Shown here: piece after piece, positions 54,114 through 62,756 of the stretch | How the letters are laid out: each line of letters starts with the position of its first letter | How positions within the stretch are numbered: position 1 is the first letter of the stretch | Assembly: GCA_949292775.1 (NCBI GenBank) | Contig: CASFBL010000005.1 | Location: 22,058 to 86,057 of the forward strand | DNA: 64,000 bases | Reading direction: 5' to 3' | Source of the DNA: an uncultured Eubacteriales bacterium | Lineage (GTDB): Bacteria > Bacillota > Clostridia > Oscillospirales > Acutalibacteraceae | Made by a program: the position numbers and the translations under genes | Notes under the pieces: generated by a model | What the model was told of the DNA's origin: nothing | What the model saw: only the letters and a program-made list of their open reading frames with translations | Database searches by the model: none

Positions 54114-55577
54114 TTAATCGACACTGACCTTGATGCACAGCGGCAGTGCGGCGTGTAATTGCTTTTCGTCTAATGTAAATCGAAATGCCTTTTTGTCTTG
54201 CGACCAGGCAACCTTGCCCGGGTGACCGAGCACTTCGACATTCTGAATGTTATAGCGAATGCCGCCCTCGCTTGCCGCACGCAGCGCTTTGATTGCATGT
54301 GATTTGGCAGGCGTTTCACTCATAATAAAGATGTAGATTGCGCCGTTTTTATAAGTGAAGCGGTAATCCTTTTTGCCGTATTTCAGGTTCTCTTTAAATG
54401 ACCCGGCTTTTTGCTTTTTGCCCTCATACCACACATCATATGGCATGGAGTCATAAATGGCTTCTCCGTTGCTCTCCATCCATTTGCCGATAGAAAGAAG
54501 AACGGATTTTTCTTCGGGGCAAATCGTACCGTCTGACTTCGGACCGACATTCAGCATATAGCAGCCGTTTTTCGATACGACATCAATCATGTTGGTCAGA
54601 ATTTCATAGGGCGTTTTAAATTGGTTGCCCTCTGTGTAGCCCCAGCTGTTTTTTGCAATCGCCGTGTCGTTTTGCCACAGGACAGGCGAAACATCTTCAA
54701 TTTGCCCGCGCTCCACATCAAATATGGCGCAACCCTTCATAACGGCGCCAACCTTATAGAACACAGCGACTTCCTTGCCCCATTGTGCCCCGCGGTTGTA
54801 ATAATAGGCTAAAAACTTTTTTAAATAGGGCTTGAATTCCGGCTTGTTGATCCACCAGTCAAAATAGACGGCAAGCGGCTGCAAACGGTCAATCATTTCA
54901 CACGCAGAAGCCAGCCAATCACGGCACCATTCTTGTGTGGGCGGGCATTTTTCGTTGTCCCATGGTCTGCCGCTTGTGTGCAGTGCTGCCGGGCCGTACA
55001 AATCCGGATACAACCCTTTGGTCACCTCTGAATCCGGACAGTTTGCCCGTGCGCCGTTTAAAAACCAGAAATGCTCCGCGCGGTGATTCGAGCATAAAAA
55101 ACCTATCCCGTGCCGGTCGCAGGCCTCGTGCAGCTCGGTAAGATAATCCCTGTGCGTTTGTAAATCGGCTGTGTTCCAGCGGTTTAATTCGGATTTATAC
55201 ATTTTTATGCCGTCGTGGTGCTCGGCAACCGGCATTATGTATTTCGCGCCGCTTTTTTCGAACAGCTCGACCCATTCGTCTGCGTCAAATGCAGTCGGGT
55301 TAAACTGCTCGACAATTTGGCGGTAGTCCGCATTTTTGCCGTAGGTTTTGATGCGGTGAAACCAGCTTTTTGTGCCTTTCAAATACATCTGCCGCGGGTA
55401 CCATTCGCTTTCCGTCGCCGGAACGGAATACACACCCCAGTGAATGAACAGGCCGAACCGCCCTTTGCGGTACCAGGCAGGGATTTGGAATGCCGACAGG
55501 CTTTCCCAGTTGTCATGAAACGGGCCTTTTTTTATGACCTCGTCCACTTTTTCCAAGTATTGGTCAATCGTTGTCAT
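54114..55577 (-). CDS. GH29 alpha-L-fucosidase
   Basis: The 487-residue glycoside hydrolase has GH29 landmarks: FGLFIHWGVYSVPA (about 43-56), the EHHDGI segment and the likely nucleophile Asp in LAVYFDWWIN (near 239). No signal peptide is visible, so it should act on fucosides taken up into the cell. I prefer ATG 55577, 8 bases after AAGGAG; a GTG three codons earlier abuts the site. It is separated by a terminator from the Gfo/Idh/MocA gene. Confidence 0.9.
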   Translation of the reverse strand: MTTIDQYLEKVDEVIKKGPFHDNWESLSAFQIPAWYRKGRFGLFIHWGVYSVPATESEWYPRQMYLKGTKSWFHRIKTYGKNADYRQIVEQFNPTAFDADEWVELFEKSGAKYIMPVAEHHDGIKMYKSELNRWNTADLQTHRDYLTELHEACDRHGIGFLCSNHRAEHFWFLNGARANCPDSEVTKGLYPDLYGPAALHTSGRPWDNEKCPPTQEWCRDWLASACEMIDRLQPLAVYFDWWINKPEFKPYLKKFLAYYYNRGAQWGKEVAVFYKVGAVMKGCAIFDVERGQIEDVSPVLWQNDTAIAKNSWGYTEGNQFKTPYEILTNMIDVVSKNGCYMLNVGPKSDGTICPEEKSVLLSIGKWMESNGEAIYDSMPYDVWYEGKKQKAGSFKENLKYGKKDYRFTYKNGAIYIFIMSETPAKSHAIKALRAASEGGIRYNIQNVEVLGHPGKVAWSQDKKAFRFTLDEKQLHAALPLCIKVSVD

Positions 55578-55654
55578 CTGTTCCACTCCTTATGCTGCAA
55601 AAAATGAAAAATCGCCGGTATATGCCGCCGGTTAACCCTGCGGCGCTCGATTTC

Positions 55655-55682
55655 ATTATACAGAAAATTCATTGTATTTCAA
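55655..55682 (-). promoter_or_regulatory. Promoter of the fucosidase gene
   Basis: Minus-strand TTGAAA (55677-55682), 16-base spacer, TATAAT (55655-55660). Confidence 0.6.
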
Positions 55683-55773
55683 CGGAATATAGTATCTTTT
55701 TGCCGCGCAATTATAGGATTTTTTACCGATTTTGCAATCCTTTCCTCATTTCCGTGGAAATACAAACAGACAG

Positions 55774-55802
55774 TTGAAAAAGAAAACGCGTTCTGTTATA
55801 AT
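55774..55802 (+). promoter_or_regulatory. Promoter of tRNA-Arg
   Basis: TTGAAA (55774-55779), 17-base spacer, TATAAT (55797-55802), 23 bases upstream of the tRNA. Confidence 0.8.
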
Positions 55803-55824
55803 AATTTTTCAGAAAACTCTATAT

Positions 55825-55899
55825 GCCTCCTTAGTTAAATGGATATAATAAACCCCTCCTAAGGGTTAGTTGAGGGTTCGATTCCCCCAGGGGGTGCCA
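55825..55899 (+). tRNA. tRNA-Arg, anticodon CCU
   Basis: The 75-base gene folds as a cloverleaf: acceptor GCCTCCT with AGGGGGT (two G-U pairs), D stem GTTA/TAAT, anticodon stem AACCC/GGGTT with loop CTCCTAA (anticodon CCT), four-base variable loop, T stem GAGGG/CCCCC with loop TTCGATT (one A-C mismatch), discriminator G and encoded CCA. It reads AGG codons. tRNA-Arg(CCU) genes are frequent integration sites for mobile DNA. Confidence 0.9.
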
Positions 55900-56279
55900 C
55901 TTTTGCCGCAATACATCGGATTTCAGGCGTGTTTGGTGATTCTTTTAATCTTTTTTATGTTGAAAATCAGTTGTTAGATAGTGTAAATTCAATATTTTTT
56001 TATAGTGGTTGAGTAATATAAATATTGAACTTTAATATTTTTTGATATAATATTTAGTTATAAACCATTTGTTACTTACAGTAATTCCAAATTGTTTGCT
56101 GGAAAGAGAGGGGGGCAAAATCTCGTATTGACATAAGTACAATTTTAATTTTGCTTTTTAGAGCATCTGCGATTAGTAGGCGATTGCGTTTAAATGAATA
56201 ATGTTATGACTTTTGCATAAGCAGATATGTATTACATGAAGGTTGTTTGAGATTTTTATAATTGGAGAGGGGTATCTAA
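55900..56279. other. AT-rich 380-base non-coding stretch between tRNA-Arg and the ATPase gene
   Basis: It is strongly AT-rich compared with the flanks. It contains a possible promoter (TTGAAC at 56025, TATAAT at 56046, spacer only 15) and an isolated TTGACA at 56128. I find no convincing reading frame and no direct repeat of the tRNA end. It appears to be part of the islet that carries the ATPase gene. Confidence 0.55.
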
Positions 56280-57848
56280 ATGATAAACAACAAACTACCG
56301 TTAAAGGACTTGTATTTTGGAAAGACAGATGCATATAACGAATTGTTAGAATCTGGTCCAGAGCAATTTGAACGAGCTTTTTGGAAAAACGATACTTATT
56401 GTATTGATGATTTTCTTCATGGATTAAAATATTATATTTATGGAGAAAAAGGTACGGGGAAAACCGCCTTTCTAAAATATTTAGAATGCACTTTATCAAG
56501 TAATCCCCAAAACTTAGTGATTCCTATACGATACAAAAGTGAATTTGATCCGGAAGATAGAAAAAGTTTACAAAGGGCTGCAACATCCAATAATATTCAG
56601 GAAGAAGTAGCAGATATTGTTGATGCTACAGAACCAAAAGATTGCATTGCTTCTTGGCAGGTATATCTGATTAGTCGAATAATAAAAGGATTATTTTTCA
56701 GAGGAGAGTATCATGTTTTTGCTAACAGTAAAGATTATGAAACGCTTTGTAAACTAATTAAGAGTATTTACTCGGATAATTCTAATAGAATAATACCACA
56801 AATTAGCAAAGGACGCGTTAATGTCAATTTATCTGCCCTTCACGGATTAAGTGCAGATGTTGAATTAGAAATAGGATTTGAAAAAAGTAGAAAATGCGTA
56901 AATTATCAAAGACTTACGAAAAAAATTATTGATTTGTTTAGTGCATTAGAGTTAGAGCTGTCACCTAATAATATTTGGATTCTTTTTGATGAGTTAGAGC
57001 TATCGGTTCAATCAAAAAAATTATATAAAAGAGATATTCAATTAGTTCGAGATTTAATCCTTGCAATCGAACGATTAAATGGTATTTGCAGGAATCATGG
57101 ATATCCCGTGCATACCATTGCTTCTATCCGAAGTGAAGTGATCAGTAGTGTTTATACATCGGGGTTTGAAATAAATAAAGCGATTGAAGATTTCGGAAAA
57201 GAAATAAGTTGGTATATTCGCGGGGGAAGTTATGAAAATAGCCCAATCATTTTAATGATAGAGCAAAAACTCAAAGTTTGTGAAGAAAGCAAAGGGATAA
57301 AAACTGACGGAGATATTTGGTTGAAATATTTTCCTCAAACAATCAATAAAATGAGTAGCAAAGATTATATTCTACGCTATACATGGCATCGGCCACGAGA
57401 TGTAATAAGGATGCTTAATATCGCCAAAGAAAACGCTGGGGAAGCGTCCAGCTTTTCACAGGAAATATTCGATGCATCTATGCGTATTTATTCGCAAAAA
57501 AGTTGGAATGAAATTGCGGAAGAATTAAGCTTAATTTATGATACTAACGATTTACAAGCAATAAAGAAGTTATTAACAAACATAAGCGTTCCATTTACGC
57601 TTAATGATTTGTCCTCACGGCTACAAAAACTAGGTCAAATATACGACTGTGTTGAAAGGTTTAATCAGCGCCACAAATTGATTAATGTTCTTGAACAACT
57701 TTTTAATTCAGGAGTGATTGGAAATAGTGGGCAAAGAATGCGCTTTAAGTTTTTAAAAGATGATGATCTTGATCCTTTGGGCAATATGATTATTCATGTG
57801 CCACTGCGAAATTATTTTGCAGTACAATCTGCAAACCGTTCTAAATAA
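56280..57848 (+). CDS. P-loop ATPase, FunZ/Sll1717-like, in an AT-rich islet
   Basis: The 522-residue protein has an N-terminal segment, Walker A GEKGTGKTAF (55-64), Walker B with acidic pair IWILFDELEL (near 237-246), a predicted arginine-type sensor (IASIRSEVI) and the WHRPRDVIRML motif (near 368), which I associate from memory with the FunZ/Sll1717 group. Codon use is very AT-rich (AAA, ATA, TTA), unlike all neighbours. GGAGAGGGG precedes the ATG. Its position near tRNA-Arg points to horizontal transfer. An immune or abortive-infection role is inference only. Confidence 0.7.
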   Translation: MINNKLPLKDLYFGKTDAYNELLESGPEQFERAFWKNDTYCIDDFLHGLKYYIYGEKGTGKTAFLKYLECTLSSNPQNLVIPIRYKSEFDPEDRKSLQRAATSNNIQEEVADIVDATEPKDCIASWQVYLISRIIKGLFFRGEYHVFANSKDYETLCKLIKSIYSDNSNRIIPQISKGRVNVNLSALHGLSADVELEIGFEKSRKCVNYQRLTKKIIDLFSALELELSPNNIWILFDELELSVQSKKLYKRDIQLVRDLILAIERLNGICRNHGYPVHTIASIRSEVISSVYTSGFEINKAIEDFGKEISWYIRGGSYENSPIILMIEQKLKVCEESKGIKTDGDIWLKYFPQTINKMSSKDYILRYTWHRPRDVIRMLNIAKENAGEASSFSQEIFDASMRIYSQKSWNEIAEELSLIYDTNDLQAIKKLLTNISVPFTLNDLSSRLQKLGQIYDCVERFNQRHKLINVLEQLFNSGVIGNSGQRMRFKFLKDDDLDPLGNMIIHVPLRNYFAVQSANRSK

Positions 57849-57858
57849 GCTATTTAGT

Positions 57859-57893
57859 ATAGCCGATTGGATTCATTCCAACCGGCTTTCTTG
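57859..57893 (+). terminator. Terminator after the ATPase gene
   Basis: AGCCG-A-TTGGA pairs with TCCAA-C-CGGCT (one mismatch), followed by TTCTT. Confidence 0.75.
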
Positions 57894-57910
57894 TCCCCAA
57901 AACCTTTTTC

Positions 57911-57939
57911 TTGCAAATCCCGCGCGCGGGTGTTAGAAT
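57911..57939 (+). promoter_or_regulatory. Promoter of the metallophosphoesterase gene with a palindrome in its spacer
   Basis: TTGCAA (57911-57916), 17-base spacer, TAGAAT (57934-57939). The spacer contains CCCGCGCGCGGG (57919-57930), a perfect palindrome between the promoter boxes, as for a MerR-type or repressor site. Confidence 0.6.
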
Positions 57940-57971
57940 GAAACCAAATCAAGGGAAAAGAGGGATTTTCT

Positions 57972-59525
57972 GTGCGAGTTCGTTCTTTTGTCAAAGCGGT
58001 AACCAACGAAAACCTGCTTTGTCTGTTCTCGTTTGTTTCCGCAGTGTCGGCGTTTTTATTCTATGCCTGCCGCGCGAACTATGTGTTTATCGACACAACC
58101 GTGTTTCAGGGACTTTCGGCGCTTCTGTTTGCGCTGATGGTTTTCATTGCGCTGTTGCTGCTCACGCTTTATGAGCTGCGCGTTTGCGAGGTTCGGCGCA
58201 AAGGCGCATTGCTTTCTGAGAAAAAAGGCTTTGCGGTTTTGTGCACACTTGCATTGCTTGCTTCCGTCGGCTTTTTGATTGGCGTTATTATCAATATTGC
58301 CGTCGCGGGGGAAGAGACTGCACCGGTTATATTCCGCATGGCAAAACAGGGATTCCCTTATTTTGCCTCGGCGGCAATTATTGTTTTCCTTTTGGCGGTT
58401 TATCCGCACATCCGCAAAAACAGCGTCAAAAAGACATTGGCTGTGCTTGTGGCGGTGGGCGTGGTGCTTTCTTCCTTTTTCACGCTTTTGCCGATTTCTC
58501 CCTATGAGATTACCTCTGCGCCGATGGTCATTGACAGCGGCAGCGACTATTATTCCGTCGTGTTCGCGACCAATAAAACCGGCACAGGCTATGTGGAATA
58601 TACATACAACGGCGAACCCGTCAAACTGTATGATGAAGCCGCCGGAAGAATCAAAGGCGACAGTACGATTTACACCGTCCGCGTGCCGAAAGCGCAGCTT
58701 GACGGCAACAGCTATTGCGTGGGTTCTGTGCGTGTTATTGAAGCTTACAGCTACGGCAGCCGGCTCGGCAAAGAGGTCAAGTCCGAAAGCTATGCGTTTT
58801 CCGCGCCGAGCGGCGAAAATCAAACGTGGCTGAGCGTGTCCGACTGGCACACAAGACTCGAAAAAGCCTATGATGCTGTTTCCTACGCGGGCGACTATGA
58901 CGGTGTTATCCTTTTGGGCGACGGCGAACCCGGTCTTATGTTTGAAGAAGAAATCCGCGAATATATTGTAGAATTCGGCGGCAAGCTTTGCGGCGGAACG
59001 GTTCCTGTCGTCTACATCCGCGGCAACCATGAAACACGCGGTGAATACGCTGAAAAACTGCCGGATTATCTCGGCATGGACAGCTTCTATTATACCACCG
59101 ACTACGGCGATTATCGGTTCGTTGTGCTCGACAGCGGTGAGGATAAACAGGACGACCATCCCGAGTATGGTGGCATGGTGAATTACGCGGCTTACCGCGA
59201 GTCGATGGTCTCGTGGCTCTCCAATCTTCCTGTGTCCGATAAAAAGACCGTTGCGCTTGTGCACTCCGGGGACATCTGCATTGAAGAGGATTTGCACGAA
59301 AGCGCCTATGCATCCTTAAAATCCCTTGGCGTCCGGCAAATCATCAGTGGCCACACGCACACCTGTGAATTTATTGAGCAAGAAGGCTTGAATATTTATA
59401 TCGACGGCGGGCATCGAGACGGCGTGTTTATTGCAAGCAAGCTGACTTTCTCGCCTGACGGTTTGCTGCTTGAGGCTTGGAATGATTCCGGCGACAAAGT
59501 TTTTGAGAAAACGACCGAGATTTAA
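57972..59525 (+). CDS. Membrane-anchored metallophosphoesterase
   Basis: Starting at GTG, the 517-residue protein has four N-terminal membrane segments (about 15-35, 45-65, 88-112, 128-170), a beta-rich linker domain (about 180-285) and a C-terminal calcineurin-like phosphoesterase domain with SDWH, LLGDGEPG, RGNHE, LVHSGD and SGHTH, the full set of metal ligands. The catalytic domain should face outward. It most likely cleaves a phosphate ester; the substrate is unknown. GAGGG precedes the start. Confidence 0.88.
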   Translation: MRVRSFVKAVTNENLLCLFSFVSAVSAFLFYACRANYVFIDTTVFQGLSALLFALMVFIALLLLTLYELRVCEVRRKGALLSEKKGFAVLCTLALLASVGFLIGVIINIAVAGEETAPVIFRMAKQGFPYFASAAIIVFLLAVYPHIRKNSVKKTLAVLVAVGVVLSSFFTLLPISPYEITSAPMVIDSGSDYYSVVFATNKTGTGYVEYTYNGEPVKLYDEAAGRIKGDSTIYTVRVPKAQLDGNSYCVGSVRVIEAYSYGSRLGKEVKSESYAFSAPSGENQTWLSVSDWHTRLEKAYDAVSYAGDYDGVILLGDGEPGLMFEEEIREYIVEFGGKLCGGTVPVVYIRGNHETRGEYAEKLPDYLGMDSFYYTTDYGDYRFVVLDSGEDKQDDHPEYGGMVNYAAYRESMVSWLSNLPVSDKKTVALVHSGDICIEEDLHESAYASLKSLGVRQIISGHTHTCEFIEQEGLNIYIDGGHRDGVFIASKLTFSPDGLLLEAWNDSGDKVFEKTTEI

Positions 59526-59533
59526 ATAAAAAA

Positions 59534-59574
59534 CAACCGCCTTTCCCCAAAAGAAGGGGAGAGGCGGTCTTTTT
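59534..59574 (+). terminator. Terminator between the phosphoesterase and thyX genes
   Basis: ACCGCCTTTCCCC pairs with GGGGAGAGGCGGT around a seven-base loop, with A and T runs on the two sides, so it can serve both convergent genes. Confidence 0.9.
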
Positions 59575-59598
59575 ATGTTCGGGAAATATTCGGCTCTT

Positions 59599-60987
59599 TT
59601 ACAGTGCGTCCGGGGCGAAAACCTCACGCATTTCCTGCATTCTGCCGCAACTGAGTTTTCCTTCCGGGCATTTGTCTACAAAACAGCTCGGGCCATAGAA
59701 TGAGAAAATTTCCGGGGCAGCCTTGCGAAGAAGCTTTAAAGCTTCAATCGCGTGCGCGCGGATTTCCCACTGGGCTCTTGTGCAGGTGCGCAGCCGCAGG
59801 AACAAAAGCAGCTCGCGTGCGTTCATCGTTGAAACAATGTCCACGACATTGCCGCTTAACTGGTAATACACCAAGTCGGTTTCCGAAAGTCCCAAAGCTT
59901 TCATCGCGTTGTATTCTTCCAAATTTTCAGCGAATGCAGCTTTGTATTTTTCTAAAAGCTCCGGCTTGTCTTGGAGTGTCGGGGGCACAAGATAGCGGGC
60001 GCGGTCAGTGTGCGTGAGTTCCGGAACCGAAAGTCCCTGCATTCTGTGGCGCGTGAAATGCGTCACGCCCGAAAGCGAAACACCGTTGTAGCGAAGGGAG
60101 AAGTTAACCGATTCTAATGCACGCGGACGGTCGCAGTCTAACACGGCGCGGACGGTCTTTTTCACCGTTTCCGGGTCACAAAGCAGCTTGTCTGCGTCTT
60201 TTGTGGAAAGCCCCGCTTCCGTAATCAGCGCGGTTCTCGCCACACATTTTGCCGCGTCCGGCGTGGCGGAAAGCAGCTCGACTGCTTTTTCGCTTTCTGT
60301 TTTTTGCGGCAGGGCAATAAATGAAAGGTCTGGTGTGTCGTTTGCGCCTTGGCACCGTTCTTCAAAGCCGCGCAAAATGCCCGGGGTGCGTTCTTTTGCT
60401 TGTGCAAGCAGCATTTCGCCGAGCTTGCGGATTTCCGGATATTTGCTGCCACGCCCGTAAAGCATGGCCTTTAAAATATGTAAAAATTCCCGCCCGTTGA
60501 CGCTGCAAAAGAAATTGCTGAATAAGCAGTAGGGCAAAAGGAAACGCGCGTCCTCTTTCGCAACGCCGTTTTCGGTAAATTCTGTATACAGTGCAAACTG
60601 CTTTGCCATGTGCTTTTTATAACGCTCGGTAAGCGCCGGGTCGGAAAAATCCGGCACATAAAATCCGGCGTCTGAAAAGTCTACATACCGGCGGGATTTC
60701 ACCGTAAAAGAGGCGAGCCGAAATTCAATGATAAACTGTTCGACAACCGCCGAAACATTCTGAAAAGCAAGGTTGAAATAGGTGTGCTCGACAACGGAAT
60801 TGTGTCCCGAGCGCGTAACTTTGTCAATCAGGTTGGCATTTTTTTCTTCGTCCTGGCTTTTTGCCCAAATGCCGAGCGCCGTTCCCTCCTGTGTTGAAAC
60901 GCGTCCGCCCGCGGCCGTGACCTTTTCCCCGCAGTCGGAAAGGCCGATTAAAAACACGCCACTTGCTTGCAAATCCGAAACATCCAT
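59599..60987 (-). CDS. thyX: Flavin-dependent thymidylate synthase with two ThyX domains
   Basis: ThyX makes dTMP from dUMP using FAD, NADPH and methylene-tetrahydrofolate. Usual ThyX is about 220 residues and tetrameric, whereas this 462-residue protein contains two ThyX-like halves. The first has GHNSVVEHTYFNLAF and FRLASFTVKSRRYVDF (residues about 60-105), the second FTRHRMQGLSVPELTHTDRARYLVPP (about 310-335) and RELLLFLRLRTCTRAQWEIR. The RHR-S motif is intact only in the second half. AAAGGAG precedes the ATG. It is divergent from the dTMP kinase gene. Confidence 0.85.
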   Translation of the reverse strand: MDVSDLQASGVFLIGLSDCGEKVTAAGGRVSTQEGTALGIWAKSQDEEKNANLIDKVTRSGHNSVVEHTYFNLAFQNVSAVVEQFIIEFRLASFTVKSRRYVDFSDAGFYVPDFSDPALTERYKKHMAKQFALYTEFTENGVAKEDARFLLPYCLFSNFFCSVNGREFLHILKAMLYGRGSKYPEIRKLGEMLLAQAKERTPGILRGFEERCQGANDTPDLSFIALPQKTESEKAVELLSATPDAAKCVARTALITEAGLSTKDADKLLCDPETVKKTVRAVLDCDRPRALESVNFSLRYNGVSLSGVTHFTRHRMQGLSVPELTHTDRARYLVPPTLQDKPELLEKYKAAFAENLEEYNAMKALGLSETDLVYYQLSGNVVDIVSTMNARELLLFLRLRTCTRAQWEIRAHAIEALKLLRKAAPEIFSFYGPSCFVDKCPEGKLSCGRMQEMREVFAPDAL

Positions 60988-61017
60988 GATTTTGGCTCCT
61001 TTAAGGTAATTTTATTC

Positions 61018-61046
61018 ATTTTACCACAAAATGCAACAAACCGCAA
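61018..61046 (-). promoter_or_regulatory. Promoter of thyX
   Basis: Minus-strand TTGCGG (61041-61046), 17-base spacer, TAAAAT (61018-61023). Confidence 0.6.
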
Positions 61047-61090
61047 TTTATTTGTTACACAATTTTAATTTTCAAATTGCCGTTTGGGCG

Positions 61091-61119
61091 TTGTAAAACA
61101 GGAAAAAATTTGTTATACT
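61091..61119 (+). promoter_or_regulatory. Promoter of the dTMP kinase operon
   Basis: TTGTAA (61091-61096), 17-base spacer, TATACT (61114-61119), divergent from the thyX promoter. Confidence 0.7.
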
Positions 61120-61179
61120 ATCCATGTATGCGTAGTGTCTGCCGCATCAAAAAATGTGCTTTACAGGGAGGAATACTTT

Positions 61180-61857
61180 GTGGACAAGCGCCTGATTGTT
61201 ATTGACGGCCTCGACGGCAGTGGAAAATCCACCCAAATCGGGCTTTTGAAAGCAAAACTGCAAAATATGCAGGTGCCGCTTCGGCAGATTAAATTGCCGG
61301 ATTACGACGACCCCTCCAGCACACTCGTGCGCATGTATTTAAACGGCGACTTCGGAAGCCACCCGCAGGATGTCAATGTCTATGCCGCTTCTTCGTTTTA
61401 TGCCGTGGACCGCTACGCTTCCTACCGCCGCCACTGGAAAGACGACTATCTTGCCGGTACGCTGATTTTGGCAGACCGCTACACCACCTCCAACGCGATT
61501 CATCAGGGGGTAAAGCTGCCGCCGGAAAAGTGGGACGATTATTTCGACTGGCTTTTCGACTATGAATACAATAAACTGGGGATCCCGAAACCTGATTGCG
61601 TGATTTTTCTCGATATGCCGGTGGAGATTTCCCAAAAGCTGATGTCCGCGCGCTATGGCGGCGAAGAAGCGAAAAAAGATGTCCACGAAGCAGATGTGCA
61701 GTACCTCGAAAATTGCCGTAAGGCGGCGCTGTATGCCGCGAAAGCACTCGGCTGGCATGTGATTGCCTGCTCCGAAAACGGCGAGCCGCTTCCAATCGAC
61801 AGCATCCATGAAAAAATCGTTTCAACGGTGCTGAAAGAAATTAGAATTATAAGGTGA
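61180..61857 (+). CDS. tmk: Thymidylate kinase
   Basis: It phosphorylates dTMP to dTDP, the step after ThyX. The 225-residue protein has Walker A IDGLDGSGKST (8-18), the substrate-binding DRYTTSNAIHQG (about 98-109) and the LID region. The start is GTG 61180 after GGGAGGA; an in-frame ATG at 61084 lies upstream of the promoter's -10 box. It heads an operon with two GNAT-fold genes and a DJ-1-like gene. Confidence 0.88.
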   Translation: MDKRLIVIDGLDGSGKSTQIGLLKAKLQNMQVPLRQIKLPDYDDPSSTLVRMYLNGDFGSHPQDVNVYAASSFYAVDRYASYRRHWKDDYLAGTLILADRYTTSNAIHQGVKLPPEKWDDYFDWLFDYEYNKLGIPKPDCVIFLDMPVEISQKLMSARYGGEEAKKDVHEADVQYLENCRKAALYAAKALGWHVIACSENGEPLPIDSIHEKIVSTVLKEIRIIR

Positions 61858-61863
61858 CAATTT

Positions 61864-62751
61864 GTGTTAGAATTTAAAACGCCGCAAATGCAAGACCAGG
61901 CGTGGGTTGCTCCAATCATGCGCGAAGCGGGTGAGCTTGCGTGTGAATATTGCTTTGGCAATCTCTATATGTGGTCAAGCGTCTGTAAAAATACAATCGC
62001 GCAATACGACAACCTGTTTTTGGCGCGCGACGGGAGCGAAAACCCGATGTATTTGTTCCCGTGCGGTAGCGGCAACAAAAAAGCCGCCGTCGAAGAATTG
62101 ATGCGCTGTGCCGAAAACGACGGCGTGCCGCTGAAAATGTATTCCCTCACGCCTAAAAAGGTGCGCGAACTTGATACGCTTTTTCCAAATCAATTTGAGT
62201 TCTACCCCATGCGCGAATATTTTGACTATATCTACAATGCTGAAGATTTGATTACGCTTGCGGGCAGAAAATATCACGCCAAGCGCAACCATCTTTCTTA
62301 CTTTAAAAAGAATTTCCAGTGGCAGTACGAACCGCTGACCGAAAAAAATATGGACGACTGCCTTTCTATGAACGACAGCTGGGAAGAAAAAAATCTCGAA
62401 AAAAACCCGGAAGAAATCGGCAACGAACGAATCGCCATTTCACGCGGGTTTGACAAATTTTTCGAGCTGGGCTTTACCGGCGGCGTCTTGCGTGTAGACG
62501 GCCGGGTGGTGGCTTACACCTTTGGTGAACCGCTCAGCGATAAGGTGTTTTGCACCCATGTGGAAAAGGCGTTTGCCGATATGCGCGGCGCTTATCCGGC
62601 AATCAATCAGATGTTTGCCGAAAATGCGCTCTCGTCCTATCAACTTATCAACCGCGAAGAGGATACCGGCAGCGAAGGCCTGCGCAAAGCTAAGGAATCC
62701 TATTATCCCGCCGTTCTGCTTCCGAAATACCGGGCAGTTTATAAAGGGTGA
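61864..62751 (+). CDS. DUF2156 GNAT-fold protein
   Basis: Starting at GTG, the 295-residue protein resembles the DUF2156 family, a double GNAT fold similar to the aminoacyl-transfer domain of MprF-like lysyltransferases and FemX (patterns DYIYNAEDLITLAGRKYHAKRNHLSYFKKNF and GGVLRVDGRVVAYTFGEPL). No membrane segment is present. It may modify lipids or peptides with an amino acid, but the substrate is unknown. It follows tmk by six bases and its stop overlaps the next gene region. Confidence 0.85.
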   Translation: MLEFKTPQMQDQAWVAPIMREAGELACEYCFGNLYMWSSVCKNTIAQYDNLFLARDGSENPMYLFPCGSGNKKAAVEELMRCAENDGVPLKMYSLTPKKVRELDTLFPNQFEFYPMREYFDYIYNAEDLITLAGRKYHAKRNHLSYFKKNFQWQYEPLTEKNMDDCLSMNDSWEEKNLEKNPEEIGNERIAISRGFDKFFELGFTGGVLRVDGRVVAYTFGEPLSDKVFCTHVEKAFADMRGAYPAINQMFAENALSSYQLINREEDTGSEGLRKAKESYYPAVLLPKYRAVYKG

Positions 62752-62756
62752 TCGAT

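Noticed and set aside
56173-56499. Minus-strand 108-codon frame overlapping the start of the ATPase gene
   Set aside because: It overlaps the Walker A region of the ATPase gene and has no ribosome site; considered as an antitoxin-like partner, but not supported.
55880-57960. Attachment-site repeat of the tRNA-Arg end flanking the islet
   Set aside because: I looked for a second copy of the tRNA 3' end after the ATPase gene and found none; no integrase gene is present either, so integration at the tRNA is not shown.
58056-59297. 413-codon open frame opposite the metallophosphoesterase gene
   Set aside because: The plus-strand product has a full set of phosphoesterase motifs; the opposite frame has none.
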